Below, piece by piece: positions 49,901 to 64,000 of a stretch of 64,000 bases of DNA. The position numbers and the translations under genes are program-made. The DNA comes from Paraspadella gotoi (lineage: Eukaryota > Chaetognatha), in NCBI GenBank assembly GCA_051294375.1, contig CM119263.1:14152414-14216413 (forward strand), written 5' to 3'. Under the pieces are notes generated by a model. The model had not been told where the DNA came from and made no database searches. It saw only the letters and a program-made list of their open reading frames with translations. The number at the start of each line of letters is the position of its first letter. The first letter of the stretch is position 1.

Positions 49901-52900
49901 CGACGCAGCAAAAAGGGATAAGAAAAAAACAACGGATTCAAATTGGCGTAATAATAAAAAAAAAAGAAAATAATAGAAGGTATAAAGCCGAAAGAAAAAA
50001 AGGGAATCGAGGCTGAAAGAAATTTGGGACGGAGCATTTAGGCCGATGACTTTTACGATGACCGACGGGAATATTTATTCCATTTCAGCGTGAAAAACTT
50101 TTTTTTGTTTAAATTATACCTGAATTTTTTAATTTGCTTCATGAGAACGTATTGAGTAAAGATGTAAAAATTTATTTTTTTAATAATTGTCCGTTGCCTT
50201 TTTTAGAATTAAAGAAAGTTACCAAAAGCTCTTTTCTCTCTCTCTCTCTCTCTTTCTCTGTCTTCTCTCCTCTCTCTCTCCTGCTCTCTCTCACTCTCTC
50301 TCGATCTCTCTCTCGTCTCTGCATCTTCTCTCTCCTCTATCGTACTCGTCTCTCTCTCTCGAACAAAACAAAAAAAAAAAAAAAGGCAAAAGTCATAAAA
50401 AAATTTAAACTGCCGTAAATCTGGCACAAGAAAAGTTTTTTAACCGCGGGTGAACGGCCGTAAATTTTTGGAGTTTCGTGAGGCCACCCGGGTGGACGGC
50501 AATATAACGCCGCCCGCCTTTTGTGAGAGGCGGGGGAAAATAAGTGGGTACAAGTGCAAAAGCGGAGGTTTGTCGAGTTGCAGCTTCAAGGTGGTGGAAC
50601 CGCAGAAGGAAAATCGGTGGAGAATCGAGGCGAGAAGAAGAATACTGTTGGAATTTTCCTTCATTGAGTTTGAGATGAAATTAGATTAATATTTTGCGGA
50701 AGAGGATAATGATAATTTTGCAGTGGCATTTGTTTAAAATCATGAGTGTTTAATTGTTTAATTATTGTTTTAATAATGGGATTAATTAATTGTTTAATCA
50801 TGTCGAGTCCCAATTGTTTTATCTTGAGGCCTCATTGAATTTTTTTTTTTGCAAATAAAACTACGCGTCTGAATCCGTGAAAGCGAGCTGTTGTTAGCAT
50901 ACTGAATTGGAGACGACGAGAATTTTATTTAAATCAGAATTCGCTGCTGACTCTGAGAGAACATTGGACTAATGTCAAATTTGGGGGTTTTAATTAAATG
51001 AATTGTTGCCTAAGACTGGGGCCTTAAGCGGGTTGGACGCTTCCAAGGCGAAGATTTCAATCCCGGATTTTCCCTATTTAAAACGAGAGAATGCGGTGAT
51101 TATTTCGGATTAAAGGATAAGTTCATCCGACTTAAAATTCCCCTTTGTTTTCGCTTTCCCCTTCTTCTCTCTTCTATTTCTTATATCTTTCTCATGTCTA
51201 CTTCAACCTTCCCCACGAACCTGTTTTTTATCCTTTTTAACATCAACCTGGATATTCATCTCCTCAAATCCATTTTCCTCACTTCTCTCTCAACCTGGTT
51301 ATTAATGCTCTTCAATCCCATTTGTCTCATCTTCTGCATCTCAACCTCATTCTTCATCTCCTCAACCCCTCAACCTCCGCCTCATCCTCATCTCTGCCTT
51401 ATTACGAACTTTTTTTCCACGAAATTTTCAACGGTTTTTTCTGTCAACGAAACGAAGTTTGTCATGGCGAACATAAAGAAAATTAAAGGGAGAAAGGAAG
51501 GGAGAATGGTTGGAAGAATGCGATGGAGAATCGAAAGGAGAACATGGAAGGAGAAAGGTCAGAGGGAAAAACGAAGCCAAAAAACCTTCGGACTTTTTGT
51601 CTGCTAGCGACCGAAAAGCTATCCAAAAATGGCAAAGCATTAGAGATTTCTCTGAGCCGGATTTTAGCCCGTAAACTATTTAATTATTATCATCCATTGT
51701 TCTTTGATGAAGCGATTCGTTTCTCCGTTACCTCTTTGTCGATATGCCCATGTCTGCAATGCCTGCAACGCAAGCCCTGCCTTTCGCCAAAGATATTATT
51801 TTCGGCGACTCCGAGGATATGCAAACCGCGGCAGACAAATAATTCGAAGAGATGACAGACAAAACCGAACAAAAATTTCGGGTTACTTTTGTTACAGAGA
51901 TAAAACTTATATATATTTTTATATTTATTCTTGAAATTTAGATAAATACATCACGGAGCCCCGTTTTGAGACGTAAAATAACGACGTGCACTTGATTTGA
52001 AAATCAGCCCTCCAGGCGGAGTGGCTTCCTAACTACATAGAAGCTTATATAAGAATCGCGACGTGCTAAATAATCAAACAATGAGAAATGCGTCTGGTTT
52101 AACGATGAAAGTCAATGAGCAAGAAGTCATTAAACTAAGAGGCAAGACAAGCGGACGACGCTGACGACGCTGACGAACGATGAACGAGGTCGAACCGTCC
52201 ATGTCGGATTGATGTATATACAGTGCCAAACGGCCCAAAACGTGATCGTGGCCGCGCGCAAAAACAGCTCGTGAATTATTGCAATATCGTTATACGTTCT
52301 TACGTTCTCCCCTCTTCTTCTATCTTCTCTCTCTCTCGTCTCTCTGCTCGTCTTTCTTGATAAAACGTATATACATAAATTATTATAAGTTAAACAATAT
52401 TTAAATTTTACTCCCCTATTTATTACATTATGACCTTTTAAAAAACTAGAAAATATTTGAGAAAAATAGAGCAAAATTTAGGAGTTTTATCTTGCCAAAT
52501 CTCCATGCAATCTATTAACTCATTGCAGCTTGGTTTGAGAACGCCGGATTTTTTTGTCTCGCTCTCTGCACTCTCTCAGTCTCTCTGCTCTATCTCTCCC
52601 TCTTAAAAACCGATGCAAGAAGCTCTATAACTGTTAAACATAGAGAAAATATCGACCGATGGGCCATCATGGCGTACAATTACAGACGATGCGCGGCAAC
52701 GAAAGAAAAATACAATGCATCCTGTAACCCAAAACAAATCGAGGATCGATTCCTTCTCGCCTTTTCCTTTTTTGTGTCGAAGAAGGGGAAATAGGTTTTT
52801 AACGGGACGATTCGATCGAAACGAAGTTTGTTTAATGTATTACTTATATGGCGCGGGGAACCGGCTCCCGGCGGCGTCGGGGATAAAGGGGTTAAGAAGA

Positions 52901-54837
52901 GGTAATATGAGGGGAAGCAAGGAGGGATAAGTAAAGTAAGTAAAGGGAGTAGGCAACAAAAAGGAAAGGAGAAAGTAAGGTGGTGAAGGCACCTACAAAT
53001 CGCCGATTTAAACAACAGCAAAACAACACACTCACACAAAAAAGTAGACATAAACCAACAGGAAAATAAACAACAATTTAAAATATTAAAAACATCAAAA
53101 ACAACGACGCAATGAATTGGCAGCACAAGAAAAAAAGACATATATTGAGCAAGGGCAAAAAAAAATGGGTCTAAAATGAACCTATCTCGAAAAATGAAGA
53201 TGTTTGAAAACTATTTTTGTTTAAAAGGGAAATTCTTTCGTGGAGAAGCAAACGAAGCACAAGGGAAATCTCGATCACCGACAAAGAGGAACGACGACGA
53301 CGAACAACGACGAACGCACAAAGACGACGAATGGTGACATAAATAATGACGAACATTTTGTTCGCTTGCTTTGTCGTAGTTCGGCGGTCGAGACCGAACA
53401 ATTTTTCGAGCTCTGAATTGTTATTTTATAACTGAGAAAAAAAGTGCGAATTAACACAGGATTAGATCATCGAAATCCTGTTATTGGACGCATCGTCACG
53501 AACGGCCATCGAGTTTTCACTTGTCGGCCGAATTCGCCCCGATCATGATTCCGGGCGTGCAGGCGGTCCGCGGTCTGTGAACCAACATTGTCAGGATTGA
53601 GTCGGTCCGCCTTATAATTCAACTTAAGTCCTAACGTCTTAACGTATGGGCAAGAAAAGTGAAAAAAAAACTAATTTGAAAATTATCTTTCTATCATTCG
53701 CCGATACGTAGCACTAGGCAGAGGAAAATAAAAACTCAAAGTTAATGAGTAGGAAAAATACCTATAGAAGCACAGCAAGACAGGCAAAAACGTATCGCAG
53801 TACCGTTAATTCGTGCCGTCGTCATTTCGATCGTGTCTGAGCCGTCGTCGTGGGCCGGGGTCGTCGTCGTTATCGTCGTCGTTTTAAACAGGCATCCAAA
53901 TTCTGAGAGGGCGGAGTCCCGGCGACAAAGGGACGCGTCACAGACCAGCGCGATTCACTGACTGCAGCTTTATAGGCTGGCACATTTACGGGCAACAGCT
54001 AACTTCCCAATGCTAAAATTGATGTCCGAAGAAAGCACTGTAATAAAAGCTACTTTAATTTAACAAAATGAAAAATTACTCGAGAAAACTGGCGTTTAAA
54101 TATTTATAAACGATATCCATTTCACTTAAAAATAAGATCCATTAGGAAATTGAACCGCAGTTGTGATTTCTGTGAGGGCGAGGGGCGACATTTGGTGAAA
54201 CTTTGGGAAATGGATCCATTCTTATCCTCATCTTCACACGAATGCGAGCGAGTAATAGAGATTTCGTGAGGAGAATCATGGCGAACTGCATTTAACGGCC
54301 GAAGCCCAACGCCCATATGGAAATCCGATAGCATTTGAAAAGAGGCCATTTTTGTCATACGTGCCGATGGTGGACTGGGGAGTGAGGTGAGAATATCGAA
54401 GTGCTTTTGAGAACTTTGAGGTGATAAAAGTTGAAGGGAAATATTAAAATATACAGATGAGCCGTGAAGTATAAGTGGATGAATGATAAGCATAAATGAT
54501 AATGCTGAACATGCTGCAAAAGAAGTTTTGTCAAAAAGTATACTGATGTGAAATGGTAAGGTGAGTCTTTGCTAGGAAGAGATCGAAGAACAATAAGAAC
54601 GAATCTGCAGAACGCGCATGGTGAACCGAAAGAGGAGACGCCGATTCGCATTTCCATTGGCGGCATGCCCATTTGAGAAGAAGGGGAAAAAGAAAATATC
54701 CCTAGAAATTTATTTGTCGCGAAATGTTTTGCTCGAGTTTTCCCTTAATAAACCTGATATATTGGTGTTGTCATGCCGTCCAGATTTTGGAACGTGAGTC
54801 CTCGGCGAAATTAGATCGTTAAAATGTTTTAAAAGGA

Positions 54838-54843
54838 AAGAGA

Positions 54844-54876
<33 letters not shown>

Positions 54877-54900
54877 TAGAGAGAGAGTAGAGAGAGAAAA

Positions 54901-54939
<39 letters not shown>

Positions 54940-55158
54940 AGGAGAGAGAGAGTGAGAGAGAGAGTGAGAGAGGAGAAGAGAGAAAGGAGTGAGAAGAGAA
55001 TATGATGAGTGATGATGGATGTAGAGAAGCCTAGAAACGAGACAGATGCGACAGCAAGTTCTCTCTAAAGGTAAATATTAAGAAAGGAACGAGAATAGTT
55101 TCGCGCCCTTTCCTCCCTCTCTCTCTCTCGTCTTCTCTCTCTCTCTCTCTCTCTCTCA
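54838..55158. repeat. Broken AG and CT tracts (noisy copies)
   Basis: AG-rich 54,838-54,990 with many T, A and C interruptions, and CT 55,115-55,158. Both are counterparts of cleaner tracts at 31,194-31,488. Confidence 0.93.
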
Positions 55159-55640
55159 GTCCTCTCTTTGGCCGGACAAACCTTTTAGTCTCCTCAAATT
55201 TTCGGCGGTCCTCGCACCTTAATTTTATCGACTCCCTTTCGCTTTCCTATTTTCCCTTTTCCTTTCTTTTTTCCTTTTTTTTTCCTGATGTTTAACCTGA
55301 ATCCTGGATTCTGGAATTCCTGCCTCTCCAACGGATTTCTTTTCAAAACTCTCGCCCCCCCCCTCCTCGCCACCCCTCCTCCGTTCTCCGCCTCCTTCGC
55401 TTTGCCGCGAAATCTGCAGCCACCTTGATATTATTCTTTCTTGCTTCTTTTTTTTCTTAGTTTTTACTACTTTTTCTTGGTTTAAAATATAATATAAACA
55501 TTAGGTTTTCATAAATAATTGTCACTTTTCATTTTATTTAATTCTTTATAAATGTAACTTAAAAGCCTTTATATTATTTTTTTTTTCCAATGGAATTTTA
55601 TGTTCGTGTTAATTGAAAATAAATTCAAAATAATCAATTA

Positions 55641-58115
55641 GAATGAATCCGAGGGTCATTTAGAACGGAGAGTCCCAACAACGCGCCTCCCCCTCCGCCA
55701 CCCCTCTGCCCACTCGGACTTCCCCTCCCGGCCGGCGCCTCGCGTGCTGGCAAAGTGCTTCCGCGAATCCGTTGGCGACTCCAGTCACGACTTTCCGTCC
55801 GACGAGAATTCTTCCCTTCGACGACGAATAAAAGGACGAATTCGCCCCAAAGACGAGAGTAGAAAAATTAAGGAAATCGGAGGAAGACGGACGAACGGAC
55901 GGACGGACGGACGGACGGACCGTAGGCGAGGCAATTTGTCCTTGTCCTCCGCGTTTTCATGCGGTAATCTCATTGAGACTCCCGCGAAAAAAAAAAANNN
56001 NNNNNNNNNNNNNNNNNNNNNNAAAAAAAAAAGAAACAAAAAAAGAACCCATTGGAAAAACCTAAAACTAAACGCGAAGCGAAAGGAGGAAACGATTTAG
56101 CCAAAACTTTTAGTGTGATGGGCCGACTTTTTGTGGCGAGAGAAATGGGAGACGAGTTTGGATGGAGTAGGGAGGTAGAGGTACTTGGTATGTGATTTGG
56201 AGCAGGAGGACGAGAGCGTGGTCAAACTGGTCATTGTTTGATCTAAAGGTGTGAGTCCAAGTTAGCGGTCGAACGCACCAGACCGACGATGGAAGGGGCG
56301 CCGTATCGCTTTTTTTTTTCTCCAAGATTACGGTAGCGTTTTTGGCAAGAGCGAAGAGTAAGAGAGAGAGTGAGGAGAGTGAGAAGATAGAGAGCGAAGT
56401 GGAGAGAGAGAGAGAGAGAGGCTCATGATTCTTTTCGTTTGGGAGCACGAAAGAGAGAGTAGAGAGACGAACTAGAGACGTTTGAGCAAGAGAATTGAGA
56501 AAGATCTGCGAAATTATAAATTGTGTAGAGAGAGAGGAGAGTCGATGTTGCCAACCTGCAATTTGCAAACGAAAAGAGAGAAGAATAGAAAAAACAAGAT
56601 TGGCTTTAATGGATGACGTTTCATCAGATTTTTTTAAAGCGGTATCAAGCGTCGCTGAAAAAAAAAGGACCATTCTTCGCCGACGCCTACCGACACTTGC
56701 GTGACGTTGGCCCGACGGCAGGGCCAACTCCAACGCCAAAACGTCCAATAGCTGCCGGAGGCGCGGCAGCCGGACTGCCGCACCTATTCATTCTGTTTCC
56801 GCGTTTCAGGATTTTAAGATTAAACCGAATAAAGATGTGAAGGCAGGAAAGGAAAAAAATAGAGCTTTTTTTGTTCTGATTGGCGCCGGCAACGGAGACA
56901 GAGAGGTTGGTGCCGGAGACCCCCAACGAGGCACGCGCCGGCTGCCAGCAGGGGGGAGGGGGGTCGACGGGGAAGAGGTAGGGCCGAGCAGGGGAAGAAG
57001 ACTTGTGGGGTTTCCGTGGCAGAGCTGGACCCGGATGCCGATCGCCAAGACTTTTGATCTCTGACGGCGGAAGGGGTCTCGTTTTTTCAATTCGACGAGA
57101 CCCTTAACGTCGACGACGAGGCAGAGCAAGAGTGATGGAAAACGAATCAGTGATGTGGGTTTCGCCTGGTGTGTACTTTTAGTTCTCCCTCTTCTGTTTA
57201 AAGGGAAAGACGAGGGTATGAGAGGAGGAGACGGAAAGAAAATAAGAGGGGAGAAAAAGAAAAGAAAGAAAATAATAACGATTCGTAAGAAAGAGGGGTG
57301 GACTGATGAAATACAGAGACGGACAGCACGACGACGACGACACCATTAACTCTCTTCCAAACCGTTAATAAACGATTCACTTTTTTTTTCGGTTCCCCCA
57401 CAAAGCCCTGGCGATTGGGTGATCCTCTATCCTGACACCTAAGCTCCGTTAATTTGATTTGAAAAGCCTGAAAATTATGAAGCGGCAACGTCAAGTTGTC
57501 CACGATGAAAAAAAAATTGAAGCCCCTCAACTGATTCAACGCTTTGAGCTGTCAAGGAAGACGTGACAATTAAATTCCGAGTGACTTCTGCCATTGACGC
57601 AATCAATTAATCGAGAATCTAGAATTCAAAATGGCCGACTTTGAATTGTCACGATCTCGCGTTTCACCGAGGCCGGGAAACGTATCGGCTGGTCGCGGGC
57701 AGCGCACCGAGGCGTGCCTGCGCGTTGTCGCACGTCAATGTTTATTTTTATCCTTTTTTTTTGTTGAATAATTGCGCTTAGAAGAAGATAAGGTACATTT
57801 GTTTGCTTCCGTTAGTGATGACGAAGTTACCCTTTAACGCTAATAATATACCTTATAATATACCTAAGTTTAAAATTTGTTTCTTATTTTAGTTTAAACT
57901 ATGAAAATTTCGCTTTTTTCTTCCATTGCACACATTGTGTGCGCATTAATGACTCTTCCGGTGGGGAAAAATCGATTTTCCCGTCGTCGTCTTTTTCGTC
58001 GTCGTCGTCGTCGTTTTTAAAACAATGAAATCTCGATAAGGAGGCGCGGTTGTAGCCATCGATTTCATAATAATCATTTTTCCTAGGCTTTTTTTTTTTC
58101 CGTGTGTGCCAACCG
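55641..58115. other. No gene recognised
   Basis: Unique sequence right of inverted repeat 1: C-rich at 55.69-55.74 kb, a GGAC run at 55,893-55,920, an imperfect AG tract at 56,340-56,425, and GC-rich DNA at 56.70-57.06 kb. The last has fairly long frames on both strands, rich in Gly, Pro, Ala and Ser; I cannot match them to a family. A GTC run lies at 57,980-58,014. Confidence 0.5.
55998..56022. other. Assembly gap, exactly 25 N
   Basis: A fixed-size placeholder within a poly-A run, about 360 bp beyond the outer edge of the noisy arm of inverted repeat 1. Confidence 0.99.
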
Positions 58116-58140
58116 NNNNNNNNNNNNNNNNNNNNNNNNN
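58116..58140. other. Assembly gap, exactly 25 N
   Basis: A fixed-size placeholder just outside the left arm of inverted repeat 2. Confidence 0.99.
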
Positions 58141-58157
58141 CACCCACCAGAGAGAGA

Positions 58158-60055
<1,898 letters not shown>

Positions 60056-60431
60056 AAAAAAAAAAAAAAAAAACCTTTCCGGCTTTTAATTTCCTGGCGT
60101 TTTTCCAAGTCAAATTGCGGCGGGGTTTTTATCGGAGAGAAAACTCGCGATAAAAAATCGATAAAACGGAACGATTTTTGAGCGGGTCGTAAGAGCGCCA
60201 GCGGTGATTCGAGATGTTATTTCGATAATGGTGTTTACGCCATAGTAATGGTGGTGATTACGACTGAGGTCACGCTGGTTTCACTGCTCAGGGAAAAAGG
60301 AAAGAAGGAAAAAATAATGAAAAAAAGATGGAACGTGAGCCTCCCAGTTTTATTTACGGAATCTTTTCTCGTTCGATAAATGTATTAGTTCTGCTTTGCG
60401 AGCCATTAGAACCAAACGTTGAACCGCAACT

Positions 60432-60467
<36 letters not shown>

Positions 60468-60654
60468 NNNNNNNNNNNNNNNNNNNNNNNNNNNNNNNNN
60501 NNNNNNNNNNNNNNNNNNNNNNNNNNNNNNNNNNNNNNNNNNNNNNNNNNNNNNNNNNNNNNNNNNNNNNNNNNNNNNNNNNNNNNNNNNNNNNNNNNNN
60601 NNNNNNNNNNNNNNNNNNNNNNNNNNNNNNNNNNNNNNNNNNNNNNNNNNNNNN
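60468..60654. other. Assembly gap, 187 N, in a CT tract
   Basis: The N run starts inside a CT tract of the right arm of inverted repeat 2. The left arm has AG tract 59,709-59,811 plus purine-rich DNA at this place. Confidence 0.99.
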
Positions 60655-60973
60655 CACTGTGGCATTTTTATGACGTTGAAGGATTACGCTATCAAAAAAG
60701 GGGAGTCATTTTCCGGACAGAATTTTTCATATGATAAATGGTCTAAATGGGGTTTTGGGACACGAGCCGCATTGGCGGAAATGACGCGAACCTTAAGTGC
60801 CGCCTGGAAACTCTTAGCTTCTCCTGGACAGCGAAAGTGTTGCCCAGAAAATTGGAACCTAAAAGTGGCACCTCGCAGTGAAAAGAATCTGACATTGAAC
60901 GGACAAAAGAGGCCACGAATCAACTTCGTTCGCCCTGTCTAATGTCTTTGGCCCCATTGGCCCCAATTTTGGG

Positions 60974-61165
60974 NNNNNNNNNNNNNNNNNNNNNNNNNNN
61001 NNNNNNNNNNNNNNNNNNNNNNNNNNNNNNNNNNNNNNNNNNNNNNNNNNNNNNNNNNNNNNNNNNNNNNNNNNNNNNNNNNNNNNNNNNNNNNNNNNNN
61101 NNNNNNNNNNNNNNNNNNNNNNNNNNNNNNNNNNNNNNNNNNNNNNNNNNNNNNNNNNNNNNNNN
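60974..61165. other. Assembly gap, 192 N
   Basis: Corresponds to about 59,147-59,347 of the left arm, which begins with an AG tract. Confidence 0.99.
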
Positions 61166-61790
61166 ACAACAGCTGAGGCCAACAGCATCTTTGGCCTCAG
61201 GCGATCAAGGCCGAACAACGTCTTCACCACGAACGGCCGTCTCTCTTCTCAGCGCGAATTCAGTAAAAAGAAAAGAACGAGAGGAAACGTTTTTTCTTTT
61301 TTCTTTCTTCTTTTTCCTTTTTTTATTTCTTCTTTCTTACTTTCTTTCTTTCTTTTTGTTTTGGCATTTGGTTGGATTGTTCGTTTGGGAGTTTCGAACT
61401 TGGCGGGAGGCAGAGGGAGAAAACATAACAACGACGGAAGCAGGTGCTGCCATCTGGCGGAGAGAGAAAACAAAAGGAGATCGCGGGCGGGCGGCCAGGT
61501 TCGGTCGCCAGGATCGTTGGAGAACTAATTTGGATCCGATTCGATTCGATGACTAAATCGAAGGTGGAAGGTGGGGAGTGGGGAGTGGGTGTAGAGGATG
61601 AGGAGTGAGAGGGGGGCGTAATTGTTGGCACATGATTCTTTCGCCCTTTAGTTTAGAAATCTTTCGCCGAGATTTCGATTCCTTTGAACGAGTTTCATTT
61701 GTCTTCGTCGTTGCCTTTTTTTTTGCTTTTTAATTTCGTCGTTGTCCGAAGGCGCTTTCCACTTCAAATTTTCAGTTAAGTTCGCTTCAN

Positions 61791-62123
61791 NNNNNNNNNN
61801 NNNNNNNNNNNNNNNNNNNNNNNNNNNNNNNNNNNNNNNNNNNNNNNNNNNNNNNNNNNNNNNNNNNNNNNNNNNNNNNNNNNNNNNNNNNNNNNNNNNN
61901 NNNNNNNNNNNNNNNNNNNNNNNNNNNNNNNNNNNNNNNNNNNNNNNNNNNNNNNNNNNNNNNNNNNNNNNNNNNNNNNNNNNNNNNNNNNNNNNNNNNN
62001 NNNNNNNNNNNNNNNNNNNNNNNNNNNNNNNNNNNNNNNNNNNNNNNNNNNNNNNNNNNNNNNNNNNNNNNNNNNNNNNNNNNNNNNNNNNNNNNNNNNN
62101 NNNNNNNNNNNNNNNNNNNNNNN
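61791..62123. other. Assembly gap, 333 N
   Basis: Corresponds to about 58,230-58,535 of the left arm and abuts an AG tract (62,124-62,157). Confidence 0.99.
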
Positions 62124-62159
<36 letters not shown>

Positions 62160-63202
62160 CGTACAGAGCCTCAGATATTTTTTTATTTTTAGTATAAAGG
62201 TGTTTGATAGATTGAATTTCCTCTCCGGGATAAACAAACAGTACATCATGGTGTTGTTTCGAAACAAAGAAAAAATCAAAACAAAAGGCCAGAGTCCACG
62301 CGCTTTGCGCTCCCTCCGACGGATTCGTCGGACGCTGGCCCATCAACGTCCTCCGATGTTTGATAAAGGTTGCCTTGGTGCGTCACGTTCCTTCCGTTGA
62401 GTCGGAGCGCCTCCTTTCGATGAAGTTTGCTATTTTGTTTTTACCTCCAAAAAAAAATAAATGAAAAAGAAAATCAAAATGAATCACAAGCATGAAATTG
62501 TAGAAGACAAACTTTATTCTCTCGCCTCTTTTCTTTGGGACGTGATACTAGATTATATTATGATTTAAAGACAAACTTCCTTCTTTTCTTTTCTCTTTTC
62601 TTTTATCTATTCCTACCCGCGTGATTTATTTTCTTTTCTCATTTTTTATGGCGTAACAAATTAGCCTTCGTTGCGCGGGCAGGTTTTCTTTTCTCTCTCT
62701 CTCTTTATCTCTCTCTCTCTCTCTTGCACCTTCTTACTCTTTTCTTCTAAACATTTTATGCTCACAATTCTTTAAACCCAACTCTTTACCCGTTTTTTTT
62801 TCTGCTCTTTCTGCTGTTCCGTATATTAAGTATATTCTCCTCTCATTTCCTATTCCACTGTTGCTTTCCACTTTCTCCACTCCAGTAAGTTTTACCCTTC
62901 AACCCGCGACACTTCCATGGCTTTAAAACCCCCTTTAATCCAGCCCCGCCCGGATGTAATTCACTCCATTCACATTCTCTCACTCTCTCGCACGACGCGG
63001 ATTCTCTCTTTTCAATTTTTATCCTTATTTTCGGTCATTCATCTCTGCCTTGGAAATTCCAGCAAATCTTCCGCGCCTCGGAAACCGTCTCCCAAGACGC
63101 ATAAACAACAACAACAACAACGACAACCGCAATGACGACTACAACATACACGATCATAACAACAAAACAAGAAACAGCAGTAAACGTAAATAGCCGGACA
63201 AA

Positions 63203-63227
63203 NNNNNNNNNNNNNNNNNNNNNNNNN
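63203..63227. other. Assembly gap, exactly 25 N
   Basis: The fourth fixed-size placeholder gap, in DNA without recognised features. Confidence 0.99.
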
Positions 63228-63715
63228 CGAGGAAGGAAGTGGAAGTGCAGCAGATCAGAGATCTTCTTCGCTCTCTTCCCGTGATCTTTCTATATGTCAT
63301 ACTCACAAGCACGCTGTGTCGCGAAATGCGCGATGGGGTAGAAAGATCCGCGTGAATGTTTAATACGGGCCCACTCCACCCGGAAGGAAGAGAGGCTGCG
63401 CGGGGGGGATGCACCAAGGAGACTTCGAGACGGGCACATACACGCAAGCCCTCGCCCGAATCTCCCCCGGTTGTTCCTTTCCTGCCTATTTTTCCCCCTC
63501 TCGGTTTTTTCCTTCTGCAGCCCAGTCCCGCGGGGCCGGGGAATCTCTGCCCCCTGAGATTTCCCACCCCTTCCTCCCCCACTGCACGATTAGTTTATGG
63601 GGAGTTTTTTCCCCGGTTACGTTCTTGACTGTTGTTTTACCGACGGAAGCTGGGTAAAATAGAAAATGTCAGCCTTACTTTTTCCACCGTCCCTCGCAAG
63701 GGGAGAAGATCTCAG

Positions 63716-63825
63716 TCTCTCTCCCTTCTCTTCCCGCTCTCTCTGCCTCTCTGTCTCTCTCTTATCTCTCCTCTCTCTCGTCTCGTCATCTCTCGGTTCT
63801 CTCTCTCGGTAATCTCTCTCTCGGG
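63716..63825. repeat. CT-rich imperfect tract
   Basis: About 110 bp of CT with G and A interruptions. Confidence 0.9.
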
Positions 63826-64000
63826 TCTAAGAGGCGTGGCGTCTCCCTCCCGCGCCTTTTTCCGGGGTTTAAACTTAACGGGCGATAATTCCCTTGGAGA
63901 TTTCCATCGCTTGTGAGAGACAAAAGAGGGAAATGGGAGAGGAGGGGGGTGTTTCGGTGAGCAGGAAGTGAATGGGGGAAATGTGAGACTGAAAATCTAA

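Larger units (their letters stand above)
43866..55640 (-). repeat. Large inverted repeat 1, right (noisy) arm, about 11.8 kb
   Basis: Reverse complement of 30,745-41,765. In the stretch matching 41,040-41,210 nearly all differences are single-base insertions or deletions: an extra T, A or C in some places, a lost G or C in others, and hardly any substitution. The arm is about 700 bp longer than its partner. Microsatellites that are pure on the left are interrupted here (54,838-54,990 versus 31,374-31,488; 45,870-45,990 versus 39,775-39,870). The candidate promoter of the left arm recurs at about 49,300-49,520, but one CCAAT box is broken by an inserted T. The arm lies between two 25-N gaps (43,825-43,849 and 55,998-56,022). 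Frames here are not reliable because of the indels. Confidence 0.92.
60184..62201 (-). repeat. Inverted repeat 2, right (noisy) arm, about 2.0 kb
   Basis: Reverse complement of 58,158-60,055. The part matching 58,670-58,930 carries many one-base indels (61,370-61,640). The three N runs (60,468-60,654; 60,974-61,165; 61,791-62,123) fall where the left arm has AG/CT tracts or sequence next to them. The 128 bp between the arms (60,056-60,183) start with a poly-A run and show nothing I recognise. Confidence 0.92.
62202..64000. other. No gene seen
   Basis: T/C-rich DNA with a short CT tract (62,693-62,725), a CAA run (63,103-63,125), a 25-N gap and the CT-rich stretch at 63.7 kb. Confidence 0.65.

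Noticed and set aside
56110-57129. Possible exons in the GC-rich stretch (frames of 107 and 212 codons on the minus strand)
   Set aside because: Fairly long, but Pro/Ser/Leu-rich with no motif I recognise and no consistent splice sites. Left as undecided noncoding.
60056-60183. Residual sequencing-adapter sequence in the loop of inverted repeat 2
   Set aside because: I looked for a hairpin-adapter-like word and saw only a poly-A run and unremarkable sequence, so a retained adapter is not shown.

Overview
This 64-kb window is nuclear DNA of an animal, most likely an invertebrate. The one clear gene is eukaryotic, with a 380-bp GT-AG intron. CpG is not depleted: CGA, TCG and CACGTG words are frequent, which fits a lightly methylated invertebrate genome better than a vertebrate one. 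AG/CT microsatellites are extremely dense, about one every 1.5 to 2 kb, as in some crustacean genomes. I cannot name the species and would not go beyond 'probably arthropod'. I found no bacterial operon, CRISPR array, rRNA gene, transposase or viral protein. Most of the long reading frames here are translated microsatellites (Ser-Leu, Glu-Arg, Lys-Glu, poly-Asp, poly-Phe).

Layout. 0-26 kb is gene-poor DNA with simple repeats, a 29-bp minisatellite (4.88-5.41 kb), several short tandem repeats, a perfect 35-bp hairpin (21.47 kb) and several candidate promoters (CCAAT arrays, E-boxes, TATA boxes). 26.3-28.3 kb, minus strand, holds a complete two-exon gene for a 535-residue SLC16/monocarboxylate-transporter-like membrane protein. 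Its last 29 codons are an AG microsatellite read as a Glu-Arg repeat. 28.9-30.0 kb holds two tRNA-like (SINE-type) elements, one inside a fold-back structure with 23-bp terminal inverted repeats.

The most striking structure is in the second half. About 11 kb (30.75-41.77 kb) returns in reverse complement at 43.87-55.64 kb. A second inverted repeat with 2-kb arms folds at 60.1 kb (58.16-60.06 versus 60.18-62.20 kb). In both, the right-hand arm differs from the left mainly by one-base insertions and deletions, the right arm of the large repeat is about 6-7 % longer, and its microsatellites are broken up. Four gaps are exactly 25 N. This looks like unpolished long-read sequence placed next to clean contig: an assembly or fold-back-read artefact, or a real inverted duplication whose second copy was never polished. 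The sequence alone does not decide between these. Any gene prediction or copy-number claim in 43.8-62.2 kb should be treated with suspicion.

Apart from the transporter there is no set of genes that work together. The candidate promoters probably mark transcripts whose coding exons are short or lie outside the window. I do not see a convincing new biological system. The best leads are the microsatellite-encoded tail of the transporter, the fold-back tRNA-like element, the 98-nt hairpin and the regularly spaced CCAAT arrays.
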